Assembly (NCBI GenBank): GCA_044374195.1
Contig: JBILOY010000005.1
Coordinates: forward strand, 54,041 to 118,040
Reading direction: 5' to 3'
DNA length: 64,000 nucleotides
From: CAIKZY01 sp044374195
GTDB lineage: Bacteria > Actinomycetota > Actinomycetes > S36-B12
The translations under genes were made by a program, and so were the position numbers. Under the pieces are notes generated by a model, which was not told where the DNA came from, made no database searches, and worked only from the letters and a program-made list of their open reading frames with translations. This document shows positions 45,331 through 53,695 of this stretch, piece after piece; the stretch's first letter is position 1; every line of letters begins with the position of its first letter.

Positions 45331-45399
45331 TCGACGGGTTCCCGTCGATTCTGACGCGTGACTGCTTCCCGTCAGGCACATTCCACTGGTTCCCGTCAG
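45331..45399 (+). promoter_or_regulatory. Direct repeats TTCCCGTCAG/GA between divergent protease genes
   Basis: TTCCCGTCGA (45339-45348) and TTCCCGTCAG (45366-45375 and 45390-45399) are spaced 27 and 24 bases apart. The first is part of a perfect palindrome TCGACGGG-TT-CCCGTCGA (45331-45348). The spacing near two and a half helix turns suggests a regulator site; no known family is assigned. Confidence 0.4.
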
Positions 45400-45515
45400 C
45401 CCTATGTAAAGGGAGGGTTAGGTCTGCTCCAAAGGGGGTTTGAGGGCAAGACGTGGGGGTAGATCTGGGTTCGAATAGATGTAGCCGGCACGGGTCGGCA
45501 CAGAAGGAGACGATC

Positions 45516-46691
45516 ATGACCACCCCCATGACCCCCGCGGGCATGCCTCTGGCCGACCAGGCACCGATGGCGCAGCCCGCCCCCCAGTACTTCTCTCCCT
45601 CTCCCAAGAAGTCTCGCCTCGGAGCAGCCGTCATCGGCGGCGCTGCCGTGACCGCGCTGCTTGGCGGCGCAGTCGGTGGAGCCGTGGGCTACACAGTGGC
45701 GAGCAACAACTCCACGCCTACCGTCGCGATCGCATCGTCGGAGTCGGGCTCGGTCGGCGCGAACCTCGCGGCCGCGACCGGCAACACCGTTGTGGATCTC
45801 GCAGCCGCCGTTCAGCCGGCAGTGGTTCAGCTCGACGTGTCAGGCGGGAGTGGTTCTGGCACCGGCTCCGGCTTCGTCATCAGCCCCGATGGCTACATCG
45901 TGACCAACAATCACGTGGCCGGCCCCGCGGGCAAGGATGGCAGCATCAATGTCACCTTCGCTGACGGCAAGACGGCGACGGGCAAGCTCGTGGGCGCCAG
46001 CCCTGACTACGACCTCGCGGTCGTGAAGGTTGATCGCACTGGTCTCGACTCCGTGCCGATGGGCGCCTCTCGTGATCTCAAGGTCGGGCAGAGCGTTATC
46101 GCCATCGGTTCGCCTCTCGGACTGCAGGGCACGGTCACGACCGGCATCGTCAGCGCACTCGATCGACCGGTCACTGCCGGCGAGGCACAGGGCGACACCT
46201 CATTCATCAATGCAATCCAGACTGATGCGGCGATCAATCCCGGTAACTCCGGTGGTCCGCTCATCAACGCAGCCGGAGAGGTTATCGGCGTGAACTCTGC
46301 GATTGCCAGCATGGGTTCTTCGGCCGGGCAGGCCGGTTCCATCGGTCTCGGCTTCGCCATTCCGATCGACACCGTCAAGCGCATTACGAATGAGCTGATT
46401 AAGAATGGTTCCGCGAGCACTCCGGTCATCGGCGTGCAGCTCGACACCGGCTACACCGGTGACGGCGCCAAGATCGGAGAGGTCACTTCAGGTGGCGCAG
46501 CTGAGGCCGCAGGAATGCAGTCCGGTGACGTCATCACCAAGATCGATGGCAAGAAGGTTGTCGACTCCACCGCACTGGTCGTGGCCATCCGCTCCAATGC
46601 GCCTGGCGACACCATCACCTTGACGGTCGTCCGCGACGGCGACCAGGTGATCCAGCTCCCGCTGACTCTCAAGTCGGCTCCAAAGAGCTAA
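45516..46691 (+). CDS. HtrA-like membrane-anchored serine protease
   Basis: The ATG at 45516 has AAGGAG upstream and gives 391 residues. A cytoplasmic Pro-rich tail and one transmembrane helix (about 36-62) precede a trypsin-like domain with His133 (VTNNHVAG), Asp166 (YDLAVVKV) and Ser245 (NPGNSGGPL). A PDZ domain fills about 295-385. HtrA proteins handle misfolded exported proteins at the membrane. A strong terminator follows. Confidence 0.95.
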   Translation: MTTPMTPAGMPLADQAPMAQPAPQYFSPSPKKSRLGAAVIGGAAVTALLGGAVGGAVGYTVASNNSTPTVAIASSESGSVGANLAAATGNTVVDLAAAVQPAVVQLDVSGGSGSGTGSGFVISPDGYIVTNNHVAGPAGKDGSINVTFADGKTATGKLVGASPDYDLAVVKVDRTGLDSVPMGASRDLKVGQSVIAIGSPLGLQGTVTTGIVSALDRPVTAGEAQGDTSFINAIQTDAAINPGNSGGPLINAAGEVIGVNSAIASMGSSAGQAGSIGLGFAIPIDTVKRITNELIKNGSASTPVIGVQLDTGYTGDGAKIGEVTSGGAAEAAGMQSGDVITKIDGKKVVDSTALVVAIRSNAPGDTITLTVVRDGDQVIQLPLTLKSAPKS

Positions 46692-46702
46692 TCCCGCAAG
46701 CC

Positions 46703-46748
46703 AGCAGCGCGCCCCGGTCGGTCCTCCTCCCGACCTGGGCGCGCTGCT
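46703..46748 (+). terminator. Intrinsic terminator after the HtrA-like gene
   Basis: AGCAGCGCGCCC (46703-46714) pairs with GGGCGCGCTGCT (46737-46748). Inner GGTCG/CGACC extends the stem. There is only a short TTC after it. Confidence 0.75.
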
Positions 46749-46804
46749 TCATGTTCAGGCGTGTCCAAGATGCGTGAACAGTCGTGCGAGGGCAGGCTTA
46801 GAGG

Positions 46805-47743
46805 GTGCTGCCGTCTCTTCCTTCCCTTCCGTCTCCGCGTGGTGCTCTCGATTCCACGCGTGAGCAGATTGCGGCAGGATTTCGCCGCATCGTTTCCGGC
46901 GATCCGACAGGCGCACCCGACTGGGTACGCGGGATGGCCGATGGCGATGACGTCGGCTACTTCGGCCCTGGCTCAGCCGCTTGGGCGGTCCACGGTTCAT
47001 TGCCGACGATCGTGGGTGGAATTCGCGCGCTTCTGATGCAGGCCCTTCACCCGGGCGCCCTGGCCGGTGTCATGCAGCACTCACGTTACGAAGCTGATGC
47101 GCTCGGTCGGCTTGCAGGCACGACCCAGTGGCTCACTGTTGTCACGTTCGGCGATACGACCGCGGCCGATCGCGAATGCGCTCGCGTGCGCGGCATGCAC
47201 CGCAAGGTGTCCGGCACGTATGACGCGGACGGCGCAGAACGCGTCTACTCCGCGATGGATCCTGATCTGCTGCGGTGGGTGCATGTGGCCTTCACTGACT
47301 CCTTTCTTGCCACGCACCGCGTCTGGGGTGGCGCTATTCCCGGTGGCGAGGATGCCTACGTGCGCGAGTGGGCGAAGGCCGGTGAGCTCGTCGGTGTTGT
47401 AAACCCGCCGAGGTCTGTAGCCGAACTCGAGCAGCAACTGCGTGACTTTCTTCCAGATCTGCGCGGAGGGAAAGCAGCCGACAAAACCGTGGACTTCATC
47501 CGCCATGTGCCGATGCCCGTGCCTGCCCGTCCGGCCTATGCATTGCTCTTCGCCGGCGCAGTGGCCACCATGCCCGCTGAGCACCGCGCCCTTCTGAAGC
47601 TGCCGAGTGTGCCGTTGACTCTCGCCAAGCCCGCAGTGGGCGCAATGCTGGGCACCTTGGGCCTCGTGCTGGGCCCCCAGTCCCCGAGCATGCAGTCCGC
47701 TTTCACCCGGATCAACCGACTCGCCGAGGTTTCGCCGATTTGA
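46805..47743 (+). CDS. DUF2236/MpaB-like oxygenase family protein
   Basis: This is a 312-residue protein. GGIRALLMQALHPGALAGVMQHSRY near 75-100, RVRGMHRKVSG and LLRWVHVAFTDSFLATHRVW are the His-rich blocks of the latex-clearing-protein/MpaB family, where they bind heme b. Members cleave carbon-carbon double bonds or are uncharacterised. GTG start. No signal peptide was seen, so it is cytoplasmic. Confidence 0.85.
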   Translation: MLPSLPSLPSPRGALDSTREQIAAGFRRIVSGDPTGAPDWVRGMADGDDVGYFGPGSAAWAVHGSLPTIVGGIRALLMQALHPGALAGVMQHSRYEADALGRLAGTTQWLTVVTFGDTTAADRECARVRGMHRKVSGTYDADGAERVYSAMDPDLLRWVHVAFTDSFLATHRVWGGAIPGGEDAYVREWAKAGELVGVVNPPRSVAELEQQLRDFLPDLRGGKAADKTVDFIRHVPMPVPARPAYALLFAGAVATMPAEHRALLKLPSVPLTLAKPAVGAMLGTLGLVLGPQSPSMQSAFTRINRLAEVSPI

Positions 47744-47762
47744 CCCAGCCCCCGTATGTCGG

Positions 47763-49844
47763 GTGATGATGGAACGCATGTGGCTGGTGAGGCGTTCTAC
47801 GGGTTCCGCTCTGACGGGCGTTGTGGGCGCCGTTGTCGGTGCCGGCATCGTGATGTCTGGCCTCGCGGCACCGGCAGGTGCGGTGGCACCGGCCGCTGAC
47901 CCGACTTCTTCTGCTTCTGCCTCGGCTACGGCTACGGCATCTGCTTCACCTTCGGCCTCATCGTCTGCGTCGCCGTCTGCCTCAACCACCGCGAGCCCGA
48001 GTGCATCCGCGAGTGCGTCTTCGAGTGGATCTGCATCTGCCTCGGCTACAGCATCTGCATCACCGGCGGCATCGGCGACTGCCTCAAGCACTCCAGCAGC
48101 CCCCGTCGCACCCTCGCCGGCGACAACTCCTGTGCCGTTGCCGAAGGAGCTCGGCAGTTGGTGTCGAGCACTTCTGCCACCGGGTGCCACGAACTCGGTC
48201 AAGAACGCCGCATGGAATTTGATGGGCGGTAAGGCGACGATGTCGCAGGGTGGCACCTACCTACTTGCTGAGCACCCGAATTGGCAGCCGCAGGCAGGCA
48301 CCGATACCTCTGGCGATCGCCATGTGAACTCACTGAACTGGGCGCTGCCGCTGCTCTACCGCGGCGTTCAGGTGCAGAGCCAACCGATGATCGATCGCTT
48401 TCGCACTCTCATCACGTACTGGATCAATGATCATCAAGGTAAGCGCGCCTATTGGGTCGATGGCTCGATCTACGGCGGCCTACGCACTCAAACGTTGCTC
48501 TGCGCTGCGCAGACTCTCGGTGACCCGCTAATTGCCAACGCCGCCTTGCGCGATGCACGCACCATGATCGGCTCGCGCAACTCGCAGGGCAATGCCGTCA
48601 TCGGAGCGAACAACACCGATCTCATTCGCCAGACCGGAGCTCTCGGAGTGTTCTGCTCCATCGGAGATATTGCGAACCGGGATCGCGCGTGGGGCAATGT
48701 TCTTGGAGTGACTCGCGGAATCGTCCAGGCCGATGGCAGTGACGTTGAGGGATCTCCGGGCTACGCGATCTACTTTGAGAACATCCTGAAAGATGTCGAA
48801 CGCGCTGCCGCGACCTGCGCGATTCCGGCGGGTGAGGTCACTGAACTCAAGGCTCGGCTTTACGACTTCGTGGCCACGGCCACTCGACCGGACTACAAGC
48901 TCGTCTCGATCGGCGACACGATCAATCAGCGGCTCTCGAATACATTCGCGCCGGGGGATCCTCGCGCTGACTGGCTGCGCAGCTCCGGAACAGCGGGGGT
49001 ACCGCCATCGATGCTCTACTCGTACTACGACGGCGGCTACGTCTTCGCCCGCGCTGGATGGAACCCGCAGCCCGGTGGAGCCGACACCTTCTATTCAGTT
49101 CGCTATTCGTCAAAGCGTCCCAACACGCCGCATGCCCACGATGACGGTGGTTCGATGACTCTGTACTCGCGCGGAGTCGAGTGGATCGGCGATCCCGGCC
49201 CGTATCGATACGAGAACGGCAGTGCACTTCGCGGATTCCTCAAGACCCGCAACGCGCACTCTTCCTTCACTGTCAGCAACGTCGCGCGAACGAAGGCCAG
49301 CAAGGTCAACACACTCGTGACCACCTCTAGCTGGCCGCAGGGGGGCAATGACAACACCTGTGTGCGCGACAGCACTTGGAGCAACGTCATCGTGACCCGT
49401 TGCGTCACTTACGTGCGCTCGATCGATGCGGTCGTGGTGACCGACTACGTCAACGCAGGCAAGAGCAAGAGTCGCAAGCGAGTCGTGACCCAGCGGTGGC
49501 AGTTGCCGCCCGGCATCGGTGCTGAGCAGGTCAACGGAGGCTTCGCCTTGGCCAAGGGTGATCAGCGCCTTGACGTCACGAAGTCAGGTGACGGCGGGTG
49601 GTCGGTCAAGACAGCCAAGCTCGGTTCGAGTGTCGGCTGGTTTACCGGCAACTGGGGTGAGCGACTTCAGGGCGCGGTCTTGATGCGAGAACTGCGCCTG
49701 CCCAAGGGTGCCTCCACGAGCACTCAGGTCACTGTCTTCACGCCACGAACCTCTGCAGAAGCCGTCACGACCACCATCAACGCCGACTCAGTGACGATTT
49801 CACGCGGTTCGAGGACGATCACCACCGCGCTGCCGCGCCCGTAA
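47763..49844 (+). CDS. Secreted heparinase II/III-like polysaccharide lyase
   Basis: This protein has up to 693 residues; the start is uncertain because GTG, ATG, ATG occur within 12 codons (GTG ATG ATG GAA CGC ATG). A signal helix is followed by a low-complexity Ser/Ala/Thr/Pro stalk (about 45-125). The helical toroid comes next, then the beta domain with NTPHAHDDGGSMTLYSRGVE near 453 (His and metal site) and GDPGPYRYENG. That HAHDD...DPG pattern is the heparinase II/III hallmark. Substrate likely an acidic glycan. Confidence 0.78.
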   Translation: MMMERMWLVRRSTGSALTGVVGAVVGAGIVMSGLAAPAGAVAPAADPTSSASASATATASASPSASSSASPSASTTASPSASASASSSGSASASATASASPAASATASSTPAAPVAPSPATTPVPLPKELGSWCRALLPPGATNSVKNAAWNLMGGKATMSQGGTYLLAEHPNWQPQAGTDTSGDRHVNSLNWALPLLYRGVQVQSQPMIDRFRTLITYWINDHQGKRAYWVDGSIYGGLRTQTLLCAAQTLGDPLIANAALRDARTMIGSRNSQGNAVIGANNTDLIRQTGALGVFCSIGDIANRDRAWGNVLGVTRGIVQADGSDVEGSPGYAIYFENILKDVERAAATCAIPAGEVTELKARLYDFVATATRPDYKLVSIGDTINQRLSNTFAPGDPRADWLRSSGTAGVPPSMLYSYYDGGYVFARAGWNPQPGGADTFYSVRYSSKRPNTPHAHDDGGSMTLYSRGVEWIGDPGPYRYENGSALRGFLKTRNAHSSFTVSNVARTKASKVNTLVTTSSWPQGGNDNTCVRDSTWSNVIVTRCVTYVRSIDAVVVTDYVNAGKSKSRKRVVTQRWQLPPGIGAEQVNGGFALAKGDQRLDVTKSGDGGWSVKTAKLGSSVGWFTGNWGERLQGAVLMRELRLPKGASTSTQVTVFTPRTSAEAVTTTINADSVTISRGSRTITTALPRP

Positions 49845-49855
49845 CCTCGCTGCGA

Positions 49856-50767
49856 TCAGGTGTTCAGCAGCGCGAGGAGTTCGACTCGAGTAGGCAGTGA
49901 GGGCACGGCACCGGCCTTTGTCGTGGCAAGGCCACCTGCTGCGGCTGCCCACCGCAACGCCTCCGACAACTCGTGTCCTTCGGCAAGTGCTGCGACGAGC
50001 CCGCCGCAAAATGCATCTCCGGCGGCAACGGTGTCGATAGGCGTGACAGGAAACACGGGAATGCTTCCGGACGATTCAGAGGTAGCCCAAATTGCTCCGT
50101 CACCGCCACGAGTGATGATCGCGCAGACGACACCGAGTGACACCAGGTGGTTCGCCGCTGCCTGAGCGCCTTCGAGAGTCGAGGTGTCAAGGCCGGTGAG
50201 TTGCGCAGCCTCATGCTCATTGGGCAACACGATGTCGACAGCACGCAGTAGATCTACGGGGTAGTCGAGCGCAGGTGCCGGATTCAAGATCGTGCGCGCA
50301 CCCTTCGCCTTGCCGACGACCATTGCGGCCTCAATTGATGCGAGCGGCACTTCGCCTTGCGTCAGCACGATCGCAATGTCATCGATGTCGGACAGTGCGG
50401 CTGCGACATCGTCAGATGTGACCTTGCCGTTGGCACCGGGCACGACCACGATGCGGTTCATTCCACCGCCATCGACCTCAATCAGTGCCGTGCCTGACGG
50501 GCCGTCTACGGTGCGCACCCCGGAGTCGCCGATTCCCTCACTTGTCACGATCCCGCGCAGCCACGCACCTGTGTCATCGTTGCCAACCGCGCCGATCATC
50601 TCGACGCGAGCACCCAGCCGAGCCGCCGCCACTGCTTGATTCAGGCCTTTGCCGCCGGGGTGCTGGTCGAGAGTGCGGCCCATCACCGTCTCACCGGGGT
50701 TGGGCATTCGATCGAGACCGACGACGAGATCGACATTGAGGCTGCCTACAACCACGACTGTTCCCAT
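49856..50767 (-). CDS. rbsK: Ribokinase
   Basis: The ATG at 50767 gives 303 residues. It phosphorylates ribose to ribose 5-phosphate. HPGGKGLNQAVAAARLG near 37-53 and DTVAAGDAFCGGLVAAL near 248-264 are the PfkB signatures; Asp in AAGDAF is the base. The pair with rpiB, divergent 90 bases away, covers ribose entry to the pentose phosphate pathway, though no ribose ABC transporter is next to them. Confidence 0.92.
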   Translation of the reverse strand: MGTVVVVGSLNVDLVVGLDRMPNPGETVMGRTLDQHPGGKGLNQAVAAARLGARVEMIGAVGNDDTGAWLRGIVTSEGIGDSGVRTVDGPSGTALIEVDGGGMNRIVVVPGANGKVTSDDVAAALSDIDDIAIVLTQGEVPLASIEAAMVVGKAKGARTILNPAPALDYPVDLLRAVDIVLPNEHEAAQLTGLDTSTLEGAQAAANHLVSLGVVCAIITRGGDGAIWATSESSGSIPVFPVTPIDTVAAGDAFCGGLVAALAEGHELSEALRWAAAAGGLATTKAGAVPSLPTRVELLALLNT

Positions 50768-50857
50768 AGAGCAAGTATTGCGCCCGACGCAGGGAGTCGG
50801 CGGTGATCCCTGGCCGATGCTGCGCCACAATGAGGTGACGGTCTAGAGAGGAACCCC

Positions 50858-51307
50858 ATGAGAATCGCCATCGGCAGTGATCACGCGGGCTTCGTGCTTA
50901 AGTCAGCGCTCAAGGAGTGGCTCGAGGCGCAGGGCTACGACGTCAACGACTGTGGTGCCTACAGCGACGAACGCGTCGACTATCCGGTCTTCGGCGCGAA
51001 GGTCGGCGAGGTGGTCTCCGCCGGGAATGCTGACTTCGGCGTATTGGTCTGCGGGAGTGGCCAGGGCATCTGCATGGCCGCCAACAAGATTGCTGGCATC
51101 CGCGCGGGCGTTATTCGCGATGACTGGGATGCCGAGATGACCCGTCGGCACAATGACGCGAACATCGCCTGCTTTGGCGAGCGCGCCACTGATCCTGCGA
51201 CGGCAATTGCGGCGCTGCGCATCTTCTTGACCACTGAGTTCGAAGGCGGGCGCCACGAGAGTCGGGTCGAGCTGCTGGCCGCGCTCGATGAGGGTGCCGA
51301 GATCTAG
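50858..51307 (+). CDS. rpiB: Ribose-5-phosphate isomerase B
   Basis: This enzyme interconverts ribose 5-phosphate and ribulose 5-phosphate. It has 149 residues, typical of RpiB. RIAIGSDHAGFVLKSALKEW at the N-terminus and FGVLVCGSGQGICMAANKI near 60-78 form the active site, with Cys66 as the base. AGAGGAACCCC precedes the ATG. Confidence 0.95.
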   Translation: MRIAIGSDHAGFVLKSALKEWLEAQGYDVNDCGAYSDERVDYPVFGAKVGEVVSAGNADFGVLVCGSGQGICMAANKIAGIRAGVIRDDWDAEMTRRHNDANIACFGERATDPATAIAALRIFLTTEFEGGRHESRVELLAALDEGAEI

Positions 51308-51321
51308 CTCAGCGATTTCAT

Positions 51322-51344
51322 GTCGCCCATGACCAGTGGGCGAC
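51322..51344 (+). terminator. Stem-loop after rpiB
   Basis: GTCGCCCA (51322-51329) pairs with TGGGCGAC (51337-51344) around a 7-base loop. No T-run, so termination is uncertain. Confidence 0.4.
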
Positions 51345-51452
51345 GCGGGCATGAGCATATGCGCCACGCTGGCCGCAGGTTTAGGCAGGCGGCCCACGGG
51401 GTAGATAACCTCTAGTCGCTGGGGAGATGCCCTGGCACTGAAGGAGTTCACC

Positions 51453-51863
51453 ATGACCCGCACCGGCCGCATCGTCGCCGCGAGCGCAACCGCACTGCTC
51501 GGCATCGCCGTCCTCGCCGGCTGCTCGGCTTCCACCTCATCGACCCCTGACGCTCCGGCTTCCGACGCTGCGGCATCCGCTGGCGTTATTGGTGGCGACG
51601 TGCTGCCCCCCGTCATCGTCGAGCCCACTGCCACCACTGCTGAGGCCAAGGTTGGCGACACAGTCGTCTTTAATGTCGACAAGCTTGCAGGTACCACGAT
51701 CTCGACCACCACTCCCGATCTGGTGGAGCTCACCCAAGGGGGCGAGCAGGATGGTGCCGAGTTCAACCCTGGTGCCAAGGCACTCGCAGCCGGCACCGCA
51801 ATCGTGACTGTTACAAACCCCGACAGCTCGATGCGCGATGTCACCATCACCATCAGCGAGTAA
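51453..51863 (+). CDS. Small secreted lipoprotein with Ig-like fold
   Basis: This is a 136-residue protein. The lipobox is VLAGCSAS (Cys near 24). A Ser/Ala/Pro linker is followed by VGDTVVFNVDKLAGTTISTTTPDLVEL and ITVTNPDSSMRDVTITISE-like strands, suggesting one small beta-sandwich. AAGGAG precedes the ATG. A strong terminator follows. No partner gene suggests a role. Confidence 0.75.
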   Translation: MTRTGRIVAASATALLGIAVLAGCSASTSSTPDAPASDAAASAGVIGGDVLPPVIVEPTATTAEAKVGDTVVFNVDKLAGTTISTTTPDLVELTQGGEQDGAEFNPGAKALAAGTAIVTVTNPDSSMRDVTITISE

Positions 51864-51877
51864 TCACGCGCTACTTC

Positions 51878-51910
51878 AACGAGGGACCGGCCAGCGGCCG
51901 GTCCCTCGTT
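51878..51910 (+). terminator. Intrinsic terminator after the lipoprotein gene
   Basis: A 15-bp perfect stem (51878-51892 with 51896-51910) has an AGC loop and ends in TT. Confidence 0.82.
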
Positions 51911-51922
51911 CTGTGTCGTCAA

Positions 51923-51928
51923 TAGGAT
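51923..51928 (+). promoter_or_regulatory. Putative -10 hexamer of leaderless ATP-grasp transcript
   Basis: TAGGAT ends 6 bases before the ATG at 51935, directly after the terminator of the preceding gene. Confidence 0.5.
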
Positions 51929-51934
51929 CCGCAC

Positions 51935-52816
51935 ATGACGTCGATCGCCTTGGTGACCTGTGCCGCGCTGCCCGATCTCGACCCTGACGAACTGCTGCTC
52001 AAGAGCGCGCTTGAGGTAGAGGGCCTGAACGTCAGCTCGTGTATCTGGACTGACGCCGGCGTCGACTGGGCTGCTTTCGACCTCGTTGTCGTGCGGTCGC
52101 CCTGGGACTACACAGACTTCCACGAGGATTTCATCGCCTGGGCGAAGCGTGTGGATGCCGTGACTACGTTGCTCAATCCCGCTGACGTCGTCGAATGGAA
52201 TACCGATAAGCGCTACTTGCGTGATCTCCTGGAGGCCGGCGTCCCTGTCGTGCCGACTGTGTTCTTGGAACCAGGCGGCCTCACTGGTTGGGAGCCCCCG
52301 GTCGGTTTCGCTGAGTACGTCGTCAAGCCTGCTGTGTCAGCGGGCTCACGCGACACCATGCGCTACATCGCTGCCGAGTCGATGGATGTCCCTCGAGCCC
52401 ATGCGCAGCGGTTGCTCGACGAAAATCGCGTTGTGATGATTCAGCCGTATCTCGATGCTGTCGACACCGTGGGAGAAACAGCTGTCATCTATATGGGCGG
52501 CGAGTTCTCACATTCAATTCGCAAGGGACCGATGCTCGCCGCGAATACCGAGGGCGAGCGGGTAGAGGGTTTGTACGTGGTCGAAACCATTGATCCCCGC
52601 ACCCCGAGCGAGGCCGAGCACGAGGTGGCGCGCCAGGTGCTCGCCGCGATTCCTGGCGGCTTCGCTCGCGTGCTCTACGCGCGCGTTGACCTGATTCCCG
52701 GCTCGAACGGAGAGCCGCTGCTTCTCGAGCTCGAGCTCACTGAGCCTTCGCTCTTCTTCGCCAAGCACGAGTCGGCTGCTGCCAACATGGTGAAGGCAAT
52801 CAAGGCGCGCCTCTAA
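51935..52816 (+). CDS. RimK/glutathione-synthetase-like ATP-grasp enzyme
   Basis: This is a 293-residue protein. ADVVEWNTDKRYLRDLLEAG near 88-107 and YVVKPAVSAGSRDTMRY near 128 are ATP-grasp binding segments. ARVDLIPGSNGEPLLLELELTEPSLFF near 250-276 holds the Mg-binding Glu and Glu. The family ligates a carboxylate to an amine or thiol. Both partners are unknown. Leaderless-type promoter upstream. Confidence 0.78.
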   Translation: MTSIALVTCAALPDLDPDELLLKSALEVEGLNVSSCIWTDAGVDWAAFDLVVVRSPWDYTDFHEDFIAWAKRVDAVTTLLNPADVVEWNTDKRYLRDLLEAGVPVVPTVFLEPGGLTGWEPPVGFAEYVVKPAVSAGSRDTMRYIAAESMDVPRAHAQRLLDENRVVMIQPYLDAVDTVGETAVIYMGGEFSHSIRKGPMLAANTEGERVEGLYVVETIDPRTPSEAEHEVARQVLAAIPGGFARVLYARVDLIPGSNGEPLLLELELTEPSLFFAKHESAAANMVKAIKARL

Positions 52817-52902
52817 TCACTTCGTGCCTGTGGATAGTGAGTTTCGGAGGGTACTAAGTAAATCTAGCCTCATCGGATGCCTACGGCCGCCTCCCTCGCT
52901 TC

Positions 52903-53538
52903 ATGAGCGAACTGGGGCTGCACGCCTTTCTGGATGAGTCACGAAAACCGATTCGAGACGGTGCGACCTGGGGCGTCTCGCCGCGGGGCGACCATTACGT
53001 CATTAGTGCGTGTGTCGTTCTCGAGGGAACGGTGGACGAGTCTCGGCAACATCTAAAGGCCCTTCGACGGCAGTTGGGATTTCCGTTTCACTTCTCTCAG
53101 CTGGGCGAACGTCGGCAGCATCTCGTCGTTGAGAGATTGATGTCGTTGGATTCCTGGGACGGTTACGTCTACGAGTCTTCACAACCCTTGCGTCGATCAA
53201 CGCCTGAACGACGAATGCGCGATCGAATCCTTAGGGCCGCATTCCAAGACCTTGCCCTCGGTCACGGTGTCCGGGAATTCACGCTCGAAAGTCGCGCCAC
53301 TCCGAAACGAGGTCAATGGACGCTGAACCGACACGATCACTCCACCCTCACGAAAGCAATGGCGAAGGGACTCGTGCCGAAGGGCAGGTCGATTTCTCAC
53401 GCGACGAAGAGTGAGCCAATTCTGTGGATCGCGGATGTAATCGCCAGCTGCAGAAGCGACTACTTGTGCGGTAGAGATAGATCCGTCTTCCCATTGCTCG
53501 CTCATCGAGTGCGCAAGATCCACGGAGTCGACTTCTGA
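52903..53538 (+). CDS. DUF3800-like protein
   Basis: This is a 211-residue protein. LHAFLDESRKPI at the N-terminus (Asp near 11, Glu 12) and the HYVISACVVLEG strand resemble DUF3800, an RNase H-like fold family. HFSQLGERRQHLVVERL and WIADVIASCRSDYLCG carry the later conserved positions (Asp in ADVI). No helicase or toxin partner is adjacent. The codon pattern is more mixed (ATTAGT, CGAACG) than in neighbours, hinting at acquisition. Confidence 0.6.
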   Translation: MSELGLHAFLDESRKPIRDGATWGVSPRGDHYVISACVVLEGTVDESRQHLKALRRQLGFPFHFSQLGERRQHLVVERLMSLDSWDGYVYESSQPLRRSTPERRMRDRILRAAFQDLALGHGVREFTLESRATPKRGQWTLNRHDHSTLTKAMAKGLVPKGRSISHATKSEPILWIADVIASCRSDYLCGRDRSVFPLLAHRVRKIHGVDF

Positions 53539-53553
53539 CCAAGAAACGCAGAG

Positions 53554-53587
53554 GCCCCGGGACGCTGATCCAGCGCCGATCCGGGGC
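53554..53587 (+). terminator. Hairpin after the DUF3800-like gene
   Basis: GCCCCGG (53554-53560) pairs with CCGGGGC (53581-53587), and inner CGCTG/CAGCG (53563-53575) adds a second stem. No T-run follows, so function as a terminator is uncertain. Confidence 0.4.
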
Positions 53588-53695
53588 GTACTTCTAATCA
53601 GACTTTCGTTACTGACTAGCAACTGAATTATGTGATGTGTAGCCGTGATCGCGCAAGCGTGGACGTGAAAATCTGAGTGCCAGGGGCCAAAGCGA

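Noticed and set aside
47900..48140. Ser/Ala codon-rich stretch as a possible minisatellite
   Set aside because: It is low-complexity coding sequence with irregular units; no exact period was seen.
47081..48256. 391-codon frame antisense to the MpaB-like and lyase genes
   Set aside because: Its Ala/Asp/Glu-rich middle is only the complement of the Ser/Ala stalk codons of the lyase gene.
50903..52123. 406-codon frame antisense to rpiB and the lipoprotein gene
   Set aside because: It spans two real genes, a promoter and a terminator on the other strand, and has no recognisable domain.
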